A DNA stretch of 64,000 bases from Amblyomma americanum (Eukaryota; Arthropoda; Arachnida; Ixodida; Ixodidae). The stretch covers positions 310,001 through 374,000 of the forward strand of contig NW_027526504.1 in NCBI RefSeq assembly GCF_052857255.1, in the 5' to 3' direction. Position numbers and translations under genes: made by a program. This document shows positions 14,401-28,122 of this stretch, in pieces (the first letter of the stretch is position 1; each line of letters starts with the position of its first letter). The notes under the pieces were generated by a model. It was not told the origin of the DNA, searched no databases, and saw only the letters and a program-made list of their open reading frames with translations.

Positions 14401-14451
14401 CTAGGGCCACGCACCGGCAGATTACGCCAGGTGTACCCGCCTGCTCGAGAC
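8973..14451 (+). repeat. HOR: copies of a block at 2998-bp offset
   Basis: Bases about 8973-11453 match about 11971-14451 at an offset of 2998 bp. Few differences are visible, such as CATAAC near 10956 against CATCAC near 13954, and TTAACGCG near 11092 against TTAACCCG near 14090. The gap between the copies holds the small 500-bp duplication annotated separately, which explains why this offset is not the same as that of its neighbours. Confidence 0.85.
10957..11882 (+). repeat. Five-monomer (500-bp) tandem duplication
   Basis: Bases about 10957-11382 recur at 11457-11882 with an exact 500-bp offset, including the rare ATGGCACGCG, CTTGGGGAACG and AAGTGCTTATTT variants. The copies diverge at TATAACACG against TATAGCACG. 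An offset of whole monomers is what unequal exchange in register would give. Confidence 0.87.
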
Positions 14452-16256
14452 ATCATTTTAAGTGTTTATTTCAAGTATAGCACGCGACTAACACGCTGGC
14501 TAGGGCCACGTCCCGGCAGATTACTCCAGGTGTACCCGCGTGCGCGAGACATCACTTTAACGTGTTTATTTCAAATATAGCACGCGATTAACACGCTCGC
14601 CAGGGCCACGCCCCGGAAGATTACTCCAGGTGTACCCGCCTGCTCGAGACATCACTTTAACGTGTTTATTTCAAGTATAGCACGCGATTAACACGCTCGC
14701 TAGGGCCACGCCCCGGCAGATTACTCCAGGTGTACCCGCCTGCGCGAGACATCACTTTAACGTGTTTATTTCAAGTATAGCACGCGATTAATACGCTCGC
14801 TAGGGCCATACACCGGCAGATTACGCCAGGTGTACCCGCCTGCTCGAGACATCACTTTAAAGTTTTTATTTCAAGTATAGCACGCGATTAACACGCTCGC
14901 TAGGGCCACGCACCGGCAGATTACGCCAGGTGTACCCGCCTGCGCGAGACATCACTTTAACGTGTTTATTTCAAGTACAGCACGCGATTAACACACTCGC
15001 TAGGGCCACACCCCGGCAGATTACTCCAGGTGTACCCGCCTGCTCGAGACATCACTTTAACGTGTTTATTTCAAGTATAGCACGCGATTAACACGCTCGC
15101 TAGGGCCACGCCCCGACAGATTACTCCAGGTGTACCCGCCTGGTCAAAACATCACTTTAAAGTGTTTATTTCAAGTATAGCACGCGATTAACACGCTCGC
15201 TAGGGCCACGCCCCGGCATATTAAAGCCAGGTGTACCCGCCTGCTCGAGACATCACTTTAAAGTGTTGATTTCAAGTATAGCACGCGATTAACACGCTCG
15301 CTAGGGCCACGCACCGGCAGATTACTCCAGGTGTACCCGCCTGCTCGAGACATCACTTTAAAGTGTTTATTTCAAGTATAGCGCGCGATTAACGCGCTCG
15401 CTAGGCCCACGCACCGGCAGATTACGCCAGGTGTACCCGCCTGCTCGAGACATCACTTTAACGTGTTTATTTCAAGTATAGCACGCGATTAACACGCTCG
15501 CTAGGGTCACGCACCAGCCGATTACGCCAGGTGTACCCGCCTGCTCGAGACATCACTTTAATGTGTTTATTTCAAGTATAGCACGCGATTAACACGCTCG
15601 CTAGGGCCACGCCCCGGCAGATTACTCCAGGTGTACCCGGCTGGTCGAGACATCACTTTAAAGTGTTTATTTCAAGTATAGCACGCGATTAACACGCTCG
15701 CTAGGGCCACGCACCGGCAGATTACGCCAGGTGTACCCGCCTGCTCGAGACATTACTTTAAAGTGTTTATTTCAAGCATAACACGCGATTAACACGCTCG
15801 CTAGGGCCACGCACCGGCAGATTACGCCAGGTGTACCCGCCTGCTCGAGACATCATTTTAAGTGTTTATTTCAAGTATAGCACGCGACTAACACGCTCGC
15901 TAGGGCCACGCCCCGGCGGATTACTCCAGGTGTACCCGCCTGCGCGAGACATCACTTTAACGTGTTTATTTCAAGTATGGCACGCGATTAACACGCTCGT
16001 TAGGGCCACGCCCCGGCAGATTACGCAAGGTGTACCCGCCTGCTCGAGACATCACTTTAAAATGTTTATTTCAAGTATAGCACGCGATTAACACGCTCGC
16101 TAGGGCCACGCACCGGCAGATTACGCCAGGTGTACCCGCCTGCTCGAGACATCACTTTAACGTGTTTATTTCAAATATAGCACGCGATTAACACGGTCGC
16201 TAGGGCCACGCCCCGGCAGATTACTCCAGGTGTACCCGCCTGCTCGAGACATCACA
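14452..16256 (+). repeat. Irregular satellite stretch without a clear long HOR
   Basis: These are ordinary 100-bp monomers, but adjacent copies do not line up in a simple long block. The stretch holds individual oddities: TTAAAGCCAGG near 15231 (length variant), GTCAAAACATC near 15143, and a partial copy of the cassette also found at about 2600-3000 (here about 15700-16090). No gene is visible. Confidence 0.75.
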
Positions 16257-19200
16257 TTAACGTGTTTATTTCAAGTATAGCACGCGATTAACACGCTCGC
16301 TAGGGCCACGCCCCGGCAGATTACTCCAGGTGTACCCGCCTGCGCGAGACATTTCTTTAACGTGTTTATTTCAAGTATAGCACGCGATTAACACGCTCGC
16401 TAGGGGCATACACCGGCAGATTACGCCAGGTGTACCCGCCTGCTCGAGCCATCACTTTAAAGTCTTTATTTCAACTATAGCACGCGATTAACACGCTCGC
16501 TAGGGCCACGCCCCGGCAGATTACTCCAGGTGTACCCGCCTGCTCGAGACATCACTTTAAAGTGTCTATTTCAAGTATAGCACGCGATTAACACGCTCGC
16601 TAGGGCCACGCACCGGCAGATTACGCCAGGTGTACCCGCCTGCTCGAGACATCACTTTAAAATGTTTATTTCAAGTATAGCACGCGATTAACACGCTCGC
16701 TAGGGCCACGCACCAGCAGATTACGCCAGGTGGACCCGCCTGCTCGAGACATCACTTTAACGTGTTTATTTCAAGTATAGCACGCGATTAACACGCTCGC
16801 TAGGGCCACGCCCCGGCAGATTACTCCAGGTGTACCCGCCTTGTCGAGACATCACTTTAAAGTGTTTATTTCAAGTATAGCACGCGATTAACACGCTCGC
16901 TAGGGCCACGCCCCAGCAGATTACGCCAGGTGTACCCGCCTGCTCGAGACATCACTTTAAAGTGTTTATTTCAAGTATAGCACGCGATTAACGCGCTTGC
17001 TAGGGCCACGCACCGGAAGATTACGCCAGGTGTACCCGCCTGCTCGAGACATCACTTTAAAGTGTTTATTTCAAGTATAGCACGCGATTAACACGCTCGC
17101 TAGGGCCACGCCCCGGCAGATTACGCCAGGTGTACCCGCCTGCTCGAGACATCACTTTAAAGTGTTTATTTCAAGTATAGCACTCGATTAACACGCTCGC
17201 TAGGGCCACGCACCGGCAGATTACGCCAGGTGTACCCGCCTGCTCGAGACATCACTTTAACGTGTTTATTTCAAGTATAGCACGCGATTAACACGCTCGC
17301 TAGGGCCACGCACCAGCAGATTACGCCAGGTGTACCCGCCTGCTCGAGACATCACTTTAACGTGTTTATTTCAAGTATAGCACGCGATTAACACGCTCGC
17401 TAGGGCCACGCCCCGGCAGATTACTCCAGGTGTACCCGCCTGGTCGAGACATCACTTTAAAGTGTTTATTTCAAGTATAGCACGCGATTAACACGCTCGC
17501 TAGGGCCACGCCCCGGCAGATTACGCCAGGTGTACCCGCCTGCTCGAGACATCACTTTAAAGTGTTGATTTCAAGTATAGCACGCGATTAACACGCTCGC
17601 TAGGGCCACGCACCGGCAGATTACGCCAGGTGTACCCGCCTGCTCGAGACATCACTTTAAAGTGTTTATTTCAAGTATAGCACGCGATTAACGCGCTCGC
17701 TAGGGCCACGCACCGGCAGATTACGCCAGGTGTACCCGCCTGCGCGAGACATCACTTTAACGTGTTATTTCAAGTACAGCACGCGATTAACACACTCGCT
17801 AGGGCCACGCCCCGGCAGATTACTCCAGGTGTACCCGCCTGCTCGAGACATCACTTTAAAGTGTCTATTTCAAGTATAGCACGCGATTAACACGCTCGCT
17901 AGGGCCACGCCCCGGCAGATTACTCCAGGTGTACCCGCCTTGTCGAGACATCACTTTAAAGTGTTTATTTCAAGTATAGCACGCGATTAACACGCTCGCT
18001 AGGGCCACGCCCCGGCAGATTACGCCAGGTGTACCCGCCTGCTCGAGACATCACTTTAAAGTGTTTATTTCAAGTATAGCACGCGATTAACGCGCTTGCT
18101 AGGGCCACGCACCGGAAGATTACGCCAGGTGTACCCGCCTGCTCGAGACATCACTTTAAAGTGTTTATTTCAAGTATAGCACGCGATTAACACGCTCGCT
18201 AGGGCCACGCCCCGGCAGATTACGCCAGGTGTACCCGCCTGCTCGAGACATCACTTTAAAGTGTTTATTTCAAGTATAGCACGCGATTAACACGCTCGCT
18301 AGGGCCACGCACCGGCAGATTACGCCAGGTGTACCCGCCTGCTCGAGACATCACTTTAACGTGTTTATTTCAAGTATAGCACGCGATTAACACGCTCGCT
18401 AGGGTCACGCGCCAGCAGATTACGCCAGGTGTACCCGCCTGCTCGAGACATCACTTTAACGTGTTTATTTCAAGTATAGCACGCGATTAACACGCTCGCT
18501 AGGGCCACGCCCCGGCAGATTACTCCAGGTGTACCCGGCTGGTCGAGACATCACTTTAAAGTGTTTATTTCAAGTATAGCACGCGATTAACACGCTCGCT
18601 AGGGCCACGCCCCGGCAGATTACGCCAGGTGTACCCGCCTGCTCGAGACATCACTTTAAAGTGTTGATTTCAAGTATAGCACGCGATTAACACGCTCGCT
18701 AGGGCCACGCACCGGCAGATTACGCCAGGTGTACCCGCCTGCTCGAGACATCACTTTAAAGTGTTTATTTCAAGTATAGCATGCGATTAACGCGCTCGCT
18801 AGGGCCACGCCCCGGCAGATTACGCCAGGTGTACCCGCCTCCTCGAGACATCACTTTAAAGTGTTGATTTCAAGTATAGCTCGCGATTAACACGCTCGCT
18901 AGGGCCACGCACCGGCAGATTACGCCAGGTGTACCCGCCTGCTCGAGACATCACTTTAAAGTGTTTATTTCAAGTATAGCACGCGATTAACGCGCTTGCT
19001 AGGGCCACGCACCGGAAGATTACGCCAGGTGTACTCGCCTGCTCGAGACATCACTTTAAATTCTTTATTTCAAGTATAGCACGCGATTAACACGCTCGCT
19101 AGGGCCACGCCCCGGCAGAATACGCCAGGTGTACCCGCCTGCTCGAGACATCACTTTAAAGTGTTGATTTCAAGTATAGCACGCGATTAACACGCTCGCT

Positions 19201-22200
19201 AGGGCCACGCACCGGCAGATTACGCCAGGTGTACCCGCCTGCTCGAGACATCACTTTAAAGTGTTTATTTCAAGTATAGCACGCGATTAACGCGCTTGCT
19301 AGGGCCACGCACCGGAAGATTACGCCAGGTGCACTCGCCTGCTCGAGACATCACTTTAAATTCTTTATTTCAAGTATAGCACGCGATTAACACGCTCGCT
19401 AGGGCCACGCCCCGGCAGATTACGCCAGGTGTACCCGCCTGCTCGAGACATCACTTTAAAGTGTTTATTTCAAGTATAGCACGCGATTAACACGCTCGCT
19501 AGGGCCACGCACCGGCAGATTACGCCAGGTGTACCCGCCTGCTCGAGACATCACTTTAACGTGTTTATTTCAAGTATAGCACGCGATTAACACGCTCGCT
19601 AGGGCCACGCCCCGGCAGATTACTCCAGGTGTACCCGCCTGCGCGAGACATTTCTTTAACGTGTTTATTTCAAGTATAGCACGCGATTAACACGCTCGCT
19701 AGGGGCATACACCGGCAGATTACGCCAGGTGTACCCGCCTGCTCGAGCCATCACTTTAAAGTCTTTATTTCAACTATAGCACGCGATTAACACGCTCGCT
19801 AGGGCCACGCCCCGGCAGATTACTCCAGGTGTACCCGCCTGCTCGAGACATCACTTTAAAGTGTCTATTTCAAGTATAGCACGCGATTAACACGCTCGCT
19901 AGGGCCACGCACCGGCAGATTACGCCAGGTGTACCCGCCTGCTCGAGACATCACTTTAAAATGTTTATTTCAAGTATAGCACGCGATTAACACGCTCGCT
20001 AGGGCCACGCACCAGCAGATTACGCCAGGTGGACCCGCCTGCTCGAGACATCACTTTAACGTGTTTATTTCAAGTATAGCACGCGATTAACACGCTCGCT
20101 AGGGCCACGCCCCGGCAGATTACTCCAGGTGTACCCGCCTTGTCGAGACATCACTTTAAAGTGTTTATTTCAAGTATAGCACGCGATTAACACGCTCGCT
20201 AGGGCCACGCCCCAGCAGATTACGCCAGGTGTACCCGCCTGCTCGAGACATCACTTTAAAGTGTTTATTTCAAGTATAGCACGCGATTAACGCGCTTGCT
20301 AGGGCCACGCACCGGAAGATTACGCCAGGTGTACCCGCCTGCTCGAGACATCACTTTAAAGTGTTTATTTCAAGTATAGCACGCGATTAACACGCTCGCT
20401 AGGGCCACGCCCCGGCAGATTACGCCAGGTGTACCCGCCTGCTCGAGACATCACTTTAAAGTGTTTATTTCAAGTATAGCACTCGATTAACACGCTCGCT
20501 AGGGCCACGCACCGGCAGATTACGCCAGGTGTACCCGCCTGCTCGAGACATCACTTTAACGTGTTTATTTCAAGTATAGCACGCGATTAACACGCTCGCT
20601 AGGGCCACGCACCAGCAGATTACGCCAGGTGTACCCGCCTGCTCGAGACATCACTTTAACGTGTTTATTTCAAGTATAGCACGCGATTAACACGCTCGCT
20701 AGGGCCACGCCCCGGCAGATTACTCCAGGTGTACCCGCCTGGTCGAGACATCACTTTAAAGTGTTTATTTCAAGTATAGCACGCGATTAACACGCTCGCT
20801 AGGGCCACGCCCCGGCAGATTACGCCAGGTGTACCCGCCTGCTCGAGACATCACTTTAAAGTGTTGATTTCAAGTATAGCACGCGATTAACACGCTCGCT
20901 AGGGCCACGCACCGGCAGATTACGCCAGGTGTACCCGCCTGCTCGAGACATCACTTTAAAGTGTTTATTTCAAGTATAGCACGCGATTAACGCGCTCGCT
21001 AGGGCCACGCACCGGCAGATTACGCCAGGTGTACCCGCCTGCGCGAGACATCACTTTAACGTGTTATTTCAAGTACAGCACGCGATTAACACACTCGCTA
21101 GGGCCACGCCCCGGCAGATTACTCCAGGTGTACCCGCCTGCTCGAGACATCACTTTAAAGTGTCTATTTCAAGTATAGCACGCGATTAACACGCTCGCTA
21201 GGGCCACGCCCCGGCAGATTACTCCAGGTGTACCCGCCTTGTCGAGACATCACTTTAAAGTGTTTATTTCAAGTATAGCACGCGATTAACACGCTCGCTA
21301 GGGCCACGCCCCGGCAGATTACGCCAGGTGTACCCGCCTGCTCGAGACATCACTTTAAAGTGTTTATTTCAAGTATAGCACGCGATTAACGCGCTTGCTA
21401 GGGCCACGCACCGGAAGATTACGCCAGGTGTACCCGCCTGCTCGAGACATCACTTTAAAGTGTTTATTTCAAGTATAGCACGCGATTAACACGCTCGCTA
21501 GGGCCACGCCCCGGCAGATTACGCCAGGTGTACCCGCCTGCTCGAGACATCACTTTAAAGTGTTTATTTCAAGTATAGCACGCGATTAACACGCTCGCTA
21601 GGGCCACGCACCGGCAGATTACGCCAGGTGTACCCGCCTGCTCGAGACATCACTTTAACGTGTTTATTTCAAGTATAGCACGCGATTAACACGCTCGCTA
21701 GGGTCACGCGCCAGCAGATTACGCCAGGTGTACCCGCCTGCTCGAGACATCACTTTAACGTGTTTATTTCAAGTATAGCACGCGATTAACACGCTCGCTA
21801 GGGCCACGCCCCGGCAGATTACTCCAGGTGTACCCGGCTGGTCGAGACATCACTTTAAAGTGTTTATTTCAAGTATAGCACGCGATTAACACGCTCGCTA
21901 GGGCCACGCCCCGGCAGATTACGCCAGGTGTACCCGCCTGCTCGAGACATCACTTTAAAGTGTTGATTTCAAGTATAGCACGCGATTAACACGCTCGCTA
22001 GGGCCACGCACCGGCAGATTACGCCAGGTGTACCCGCCTGCTCGAGACATCACTTTAAAGTGTTTATTTCAAGTATAGCATGCGATTAACGCGCTCGCTA
22101 GGGCCACGCCCCGGCAGATTACGCCAGGTGTACCCGCCTCCTCGAGACATCACTTTAAAGTGTTGATTTCAAGTATAGCTCGCGATTAACACGCTCGCTA

Positions 22201-22854
22201 GGGCCACGCACCGGCAGATTACGCCAGGTGTACCCGCCTGCTCGAGACATCACTTTAAAGTGTATATTTCAAGTATAGCACGCGATTAACGCGCTTGCTA
22301 GGGCCACGCACCGGAAGATTACGCCAGGTGTACTCGCCTGCTCGAGACATCACTTTAAATTCTTTATTTCAAGTATAGCACGCGATTAACACGCTCGCTA
22401 GGGCCACGCCCCGGCAGAATACGCCAGGTGTACCCGCCTGCTCGAGACATCACTTTAAAGTGTTGATTTCAAGTATAGCACGCGATTAACACGCTCGCTA
22501 GGGCCACGCACCGGCAGATTACGCCAGGTGTACCCGCCTGCTCGAGACATCACTTTAAAGTGTTTATTTCAAGTATAGCACGCGATTAACGCGCTTGCTA
22601 GGGCCACGCACCGGAAGATTACGCCAGGTGCACTCGCCTGCTCGAGACATCACTTTAAATTCTTTATTTCAAGTATAGCACGCGATTAACACGCTCGCTA
22701 GGGCCACGCCCCGGCAGATTACGCCAGGTGTACCCGCCTGCTCGAGACATCACTTTAAAGTGTTTATTTCAAGTATAGCACGCGATTAACACGCTCGCTA
22801 GGGCCACGCACCGGCAGATTACGCCAGGTGTACCCGCCTGCTCGAGACATCACT
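16257..22854 (+). repeat. HOR: two tandem copies of a 3299-bp block
   Basis: Bases about 16257-19555 are followed directly by a near-identical copy at about 19556-22854, offset 3299 bp (33 monomers minus 1 bp). Landmarks in register: CATTTCTTTAACG (about 16350 and 19649), TAGGGGCATACACC (16401 and 19700), GGTGGACCCG (about 16730 and 20029), AAATTCTTTATTT (about 19058 and 22357). One difference is GTGTTTATTT at 18961 against GTGTATATTT at 22260. Confidence 0.9.
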
Positions 22855-25800
22855 TTAACGTGTTTATTTCAAGTATAGCACGCGATTAACACGCTCGCTA
22901 GGGCCACGCACCAGCAGATTACGCCAGGTGTAGCCGCCTGCTCGAGACATCACTTTAACGTGTTTATTTCAAGTATAGCACGCGATTAACGCGCTCGCTA
23001 GGGCCACGCACCAGCATATTACGCCAGGTGTACCCGCCTGCTCGAGACATCGGTTTAACGTGTTTATTTCAAATATAGCTCGCGATTAACACGCTCGCTA
23101 GGGCCACGCCCCGGCAGATTACTCCAGGTGTACCCGCCTGCGCGAGACATCACTTTAACGTGTTTATTTCAAGTATAGCACGCGATTAACACGCTCGCTA
23201 GGGCCATGCACCGGCAGATTACGCCAGGTGTACCCGCCTGCTCGAGACATGACTTTAAAGTGTTTATTTCAAGTGTAGCACGCGATTAAAACGCTCCCTA
23301 GGGCCACGCACCGGCAGATTACGCCAGGTGTACCCGCCTGCTCGAGACATCACTTTAACGTGTTTATTTCAAGTATAGCACGCGATTAACACGCTCGCTA
23401 GGGCCACGCACCAGCAGATTACGCCAGGTGTACCCGCCTGCTCCAGACATCACTTTAACGTGTTTATTTCAAGTATAGCACGCGATTAACACGCTCGCTA
23501 GGGCCACGCCCCGGCAGATTACGCCAGGTGTACCCGCCTGCTCGAGACATCACTTTAAAGTGTTGATTTCAAGTATAGCACGCGATTAACACGCTCGCTA
23601 GGGCCACGCACCGGCAGATTACGCCAGGTGTACCCGCCTGCTCGAGACATCACTTTAAAGTGTTTATTTCAAGTATAGCATGCGATTAACGCGCTCGCTA
23701 GGGCCACGCCCCGGCAGATTACGCCAGGTGTACCCGCCTGCTCGAGACATCACTTTAAAGTGTTGATTTCAAGTATAGCTCGCGATTAACACGCTCGCTA
23801 GGGCCACGCACCGGCAGATTACGCCAGGTGTACCCGCCTGCTCGAGACATCACTTTAAAGTGTTTATTTCAAGTATAGCACACGATTAACGCGCTTGCTA
23901 GGGCCACGCACCGGAAGATTACGCCAGGTGTACTCGCCTGCTCGAGACATCACTTTAAATTCTTTATTTCAAGTATAGCACGCGATTAACACGCTCGCTA
24001 GGGCCACGCCCCGGCAGAATACGCCAGGTGTACCCGCCTGCTCGAGACATCACTTTAAAGTGTTGATTTCAAGTATAGCACGCGATTAACACGCTCGCTA
24101 GGGCCACGCACCGGCAGATTACGCCAGGTGTACCCGCCTGCTCGAGACATCACTTTAAAGTGTTTATTTCAAGTATAGCACGCGATTAACGCGCTTGCTA
24201 GGGCCACGCACCGGAAGATTACGCCAGGTGCACTCGCCTGCTCGAGACATCACTTTAAATTCTTTATTTTAAGTATAGCACGCGATTAACACGCTCGCTA
24301 GGGCCACGCCCCGGCAGATTACGCCAGGTGTACCCGCCTGCTCGAGACATCGGTTTAACGTGTTTATTTCAAATATAGCTCGCGATTAACACGCTCGCTA
24401 GGGTCACGCCCCGGCAGATTACTCCAGGTGTACCCGCCTGCGCGAGACATCACTTTAACGTGTTTATTTCAAGTATAGCACGCGATTAACACGCTCGCTA
24501 GGGCCATGCACCGGCAGATTACGCCAGGTGTACCCGCCTGCTCGAGACATGACTTTAAAGTGTTTATTTCAAGTGTAGCACGCGATTAAAACGCTCCCTA
24601 GGGCCACGCACCGGCAGATTACGCCAGGTGTACCCGCCTGCTCGAGACATCACTTTAACGTGTTTATTTCAAGTATAGCACGCGATTAACACGCTCGCTA
24701 GGGCCACGCACCAGCAGATTACGCCAGGTGTACCCGCCTGCTCCAGACATCACTTTAACGTGTTTATTTCAAGTATAGCACGCGATTAACACGCTCGCTA
24801 GGGCCACGCCCCGGCAGATTACTCCAGGTGTACCCGCCTGCGCGAGACATCACTTTAACGTGTTTATTTCAAGTATAGCACGCGATTAACGCGCTCGCTA
24901 GGGCCACGCACCAGCATATTACGCCAGGTGTACCCGCCTGCTCGAGACATCGGTTTAACGTGTTTATTTCAAATATAGCTCGCGATTAACACGCTCGCTA
25001 GGGCCACGCCCCGGCAGATTACTCCAGGTGTACCCGCCTGCGCGAGACATCACTTTAACGTGTTTATTTCAAGTATAGCACGCGATTACCACGCTCGCTA
25101 GGGCCATGCACCGGCAGATTACGCCAGGTGTACCCGCCTGCTCGAGACATGACTTTAAAGTGTTTATTTCAAGTGTAGTACGCGATTAAAACGCTCCCTA
25201 GGGCCACGCACCGGCAGATTACGCCAGGTGTACCCGCCTGCTCGAGACATCACTTTAACGTGTTTATTTCAAGTATAGCACGCGATTAACACGCTCGCTA
25301 GGGCCACGCACCAGCAGATTACGCCAGGTGTACCCGCCTGCTCCAGACATCACTTTAACGTGTTTATTTCAAATATAGCTCGCGATTAACACGCTCGCTA
25401 GGGCCACGCCCCGGCAGATTACTCCAGGTGTACCCGCCTGCGCGAGACATCACTTTAACGTGTTTATTTGAAGTATAGCACGCGATTAACACGCTCGCTA
25501 GGGCCACGCACCGGCAGATTACGCCAGGTGTACCCGCCTGCTCGAGACATGACTTTAAAGTGTTTATTTCAAGTGTAGCACGCGATTAAAACGCTCCCTA
25601 GGGCCACGCACCGGCAGATTACGCCAGGTGTACCCGCCTGCTCGAGACATCACTTTAACGTGTTTATTTCAAGTATAGCACGCGATTAACACGCTCGCTA
25701 GGGCCACGCACCAGCAGATTACGCCAGGTGTACCCGCCTGCTCCAGACATCACTTTAACGTGTTTATTTCAAGTATAGCACGCGATTAACACGCTCGCTA

Positions 25801-26609
25801 GGGCCACGCACCAGCAGATTACGCCAGGTGTAGCCGCCTGCTCGAGACATCACTTTAACGTGTTTATTTCAAGTATAGCACGCGATTAACGCGCTCGCTA
25901 GGGCCACGCACCAGCATATTACGCCAGGTGTACCCGCCTGCTCGAGACATCGGTTTAACGTGTTGATTTCAAATATAGCTCGCGATTAACACGCTCGCTA
26001 GGGCCACGCCCCGGCAGATTACTCCAGGTGTACCCGCCTGCGCGAGACATCACTTTAACGTGTTTATTTCAAGTATAGCACGCGATTAACACGCTCGCTA
26101 GGGCCATGCACCGGCAGATTACGCCAGGTGTACCCGCCTGCTCGAGACATGACTTTAAAGTGTTTATTTCAAGTGTAGCACGCGATTAAAACGCTCCCTA
26201 GGGCCACGCACCGGCAGATTACGCCAGGTGTACCCGCCTGCTCGAGACATCACTTTAACGTGTTTATTTCAAGTATAGCACGCGATTAACACGCTCGCTA
26301 GGGCCACGCACCAGCAGATTACGCCAGGTGTACCCGCCTGCTCCAGACATCACTTTAACGTGTTTATTTCAAATATAGCTCGCGATTAACACGCTCGCTA
26401 GGGCCACGCCCCGGCAGATTACTCCAGGTGTACCCGCCTGCGCGAGACATCACTTTAACATGTTTATTTCAAGTATAGCACGCGATTAACACGCTCGCTA
26501 GGGCCACGCACCGGCAGATTACGCCAGGTGTACCCGCCTGCTCGAGACATGACTTTAAAGTGTTTATTTCAAGTGTAGCACGCGATTAAAACGCTCCCTA
26601 GGGCCACGC
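22855..26609 (+). repeat. Satellite with short HORs, including a 1000-bp (10-monomer) unit
   Basis: Bases about 24843-25609 match 25843-26609 at an exact 1000-bp offset, including the marker run CGGTTTAACG, AAATATAGCTCGCG, CATGACTTTAAAG and CGCTCCCTAGGG. The same marker run also occurs near 23050 and 24350, so it has been copied at least four times here at spacings of 1300, 600 and 1000 bp. The copies carry private differences such as GATTACC near 25088 and GTGTTGATTT near 25961. Confidence 0.83.
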
Positions 26610-28085
26610 CCCGGCAGATTACTCCAGGTGTACCCGCCTTGTCGAGACATCACTTTAAAGTGTTTATTTCAAGTATAGCACGCGATTAACACGCTCGCTA
26701 GGGCCACGCCCCGGCAGATTACGCCAGGTGTACCCGCCTGCTCGAGACATCACTTTAAAGTGTTTATTTCAAGTATAGCACGCGATTAACGCGCTTGCTA
26801 GGGCCACGCACCGGAAGATTACGCCAGGTGTACCCGCCTGCTCGAGACATCACTTTAAAGTGTTTATTTCAAGTATAGCACGCGATTAACACGCTCGCTA
26901 GGGCCACGGCCCGGCAGATTACGCCAGGTGTACCCGCCTGCTCGAGACATCACTTTAAAGTGTTTATTTCAAGTATAGCACGCGATTAACACGCTCGCTA
27001 GGGCCACGCACCGGCAGATTACGCCAGGTGTACCCGCCTGCTCGAGACATCACTTTAACGTGTTTATTTCAAGTATAGCACGCGATTAACACGCTCGCTA
27101 GGGTCACGCACCAGCAGATTACGCCAGGTGTACCCGCCTGCTCGAGACATCACTTTAACGTGTTTATTTCAAGTATAGCACGCGATTAACACGCTCGCTA
27201 GGGGCACGCCCCGGCAGAATACTCCAGGTGTACCCGGCTGGTCGAGACATCACTTTAAAGTGTTTATTTCAAGTATAGCACGCGATTAACACGCTCGCTA
27301 GGGCCACGCCCCGGCAGATTACGCCAGGTGTACCCGCCTGCTCGAGACATCACTTTAAAGTGTTGATTTCAAGTATAGCACGCGATTAACACGCTCGCTA
27401 GGGCCACGCACCGGCAGATTACGCCAGGTATACCCGCCTGCTCGAGACATCACTTTAAAGTGTTTATTTCAAGTATAGCATGCGATTAACGCGCTCGCTA
27501 GGGCCACGCACCGGCAGATTACGCCAGGTGTACCCGCCTGCTCGAGACATCACTTTAAAGTGTTTATTTCAAGTATAGCACGCGATTAACACGCTCGCTA
27601 GGGGAACGCCCCGGCCGATTACGCCAGGTGTACCCGCCTGCTCGAGACTTCACTTTAAAGTGTTTATTTCAAGTATAGCACGCGATTAACACGCTCGCTA
27701 GGGCCACGCACCGGCAGATTACGCCAGGTGTACCCGCCTGCTCGAGACATTACTTTAAAGTGTTTATTTCAAGCATAACACGCGATTAACACGCTCGCTA
27801 GGGCCACGCACCGGCAGATTACGCCAGGTGTACCCGCCTGCTCGAGACATCATTTTAAGTGTTTATTTCAAGTATAGCACGCGACTAACACGCTCGCTAG
27901 GGCCACGCCCCGGCAGATTACTCCAGGTGTACCCGCCTGCGCGAGACATCACTTTAACGTGTTTATTTCAAGTATGGCACGCGATTAACACGCTCGTTAG
28001 GGCCACGCCCCGGCAGATTACGCCAGGTGTACCCGCCTGCTCGAGACATCACTTTAAAATGTTTATTTCAAGTATAGCACGCGAC
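26610..28085 (+). repeat. Distant copy of the 1521-2996 cassette
   Basis: This 1.5-kb run is collinear with about 1521-2996 at a constant offset of 25089 bp, and with the corresponding runs near 4419-5894 and 8217-9692. Differences are scattered: CACGGCCCGG near 26906, GGGGCACGCC with AGAATACTCC near 27202, GGTATACC near 27428, and no ACTCGAC change. It is an older copy than the tandem pairs, or has been through more exchange. Confidence 0.8.
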
Positions 28086-28122
28086 TAACACGCTCGCTAG
28101 GGCCACGCACCGGCCGATTACG

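Noticed and set aside
2739..16091. 86-codon plus-strand open frames repeated at 2739, 5637, 9435, 12433 and 15831 (and at 27828)
   Set aside because: They are the same satellite monomers read through where a 1-bp-short monomer (CATTTTAAGTG) and stop-removing variants line up. Their recurrence follows the HOR copies. There is no start context, domain or codon bias.
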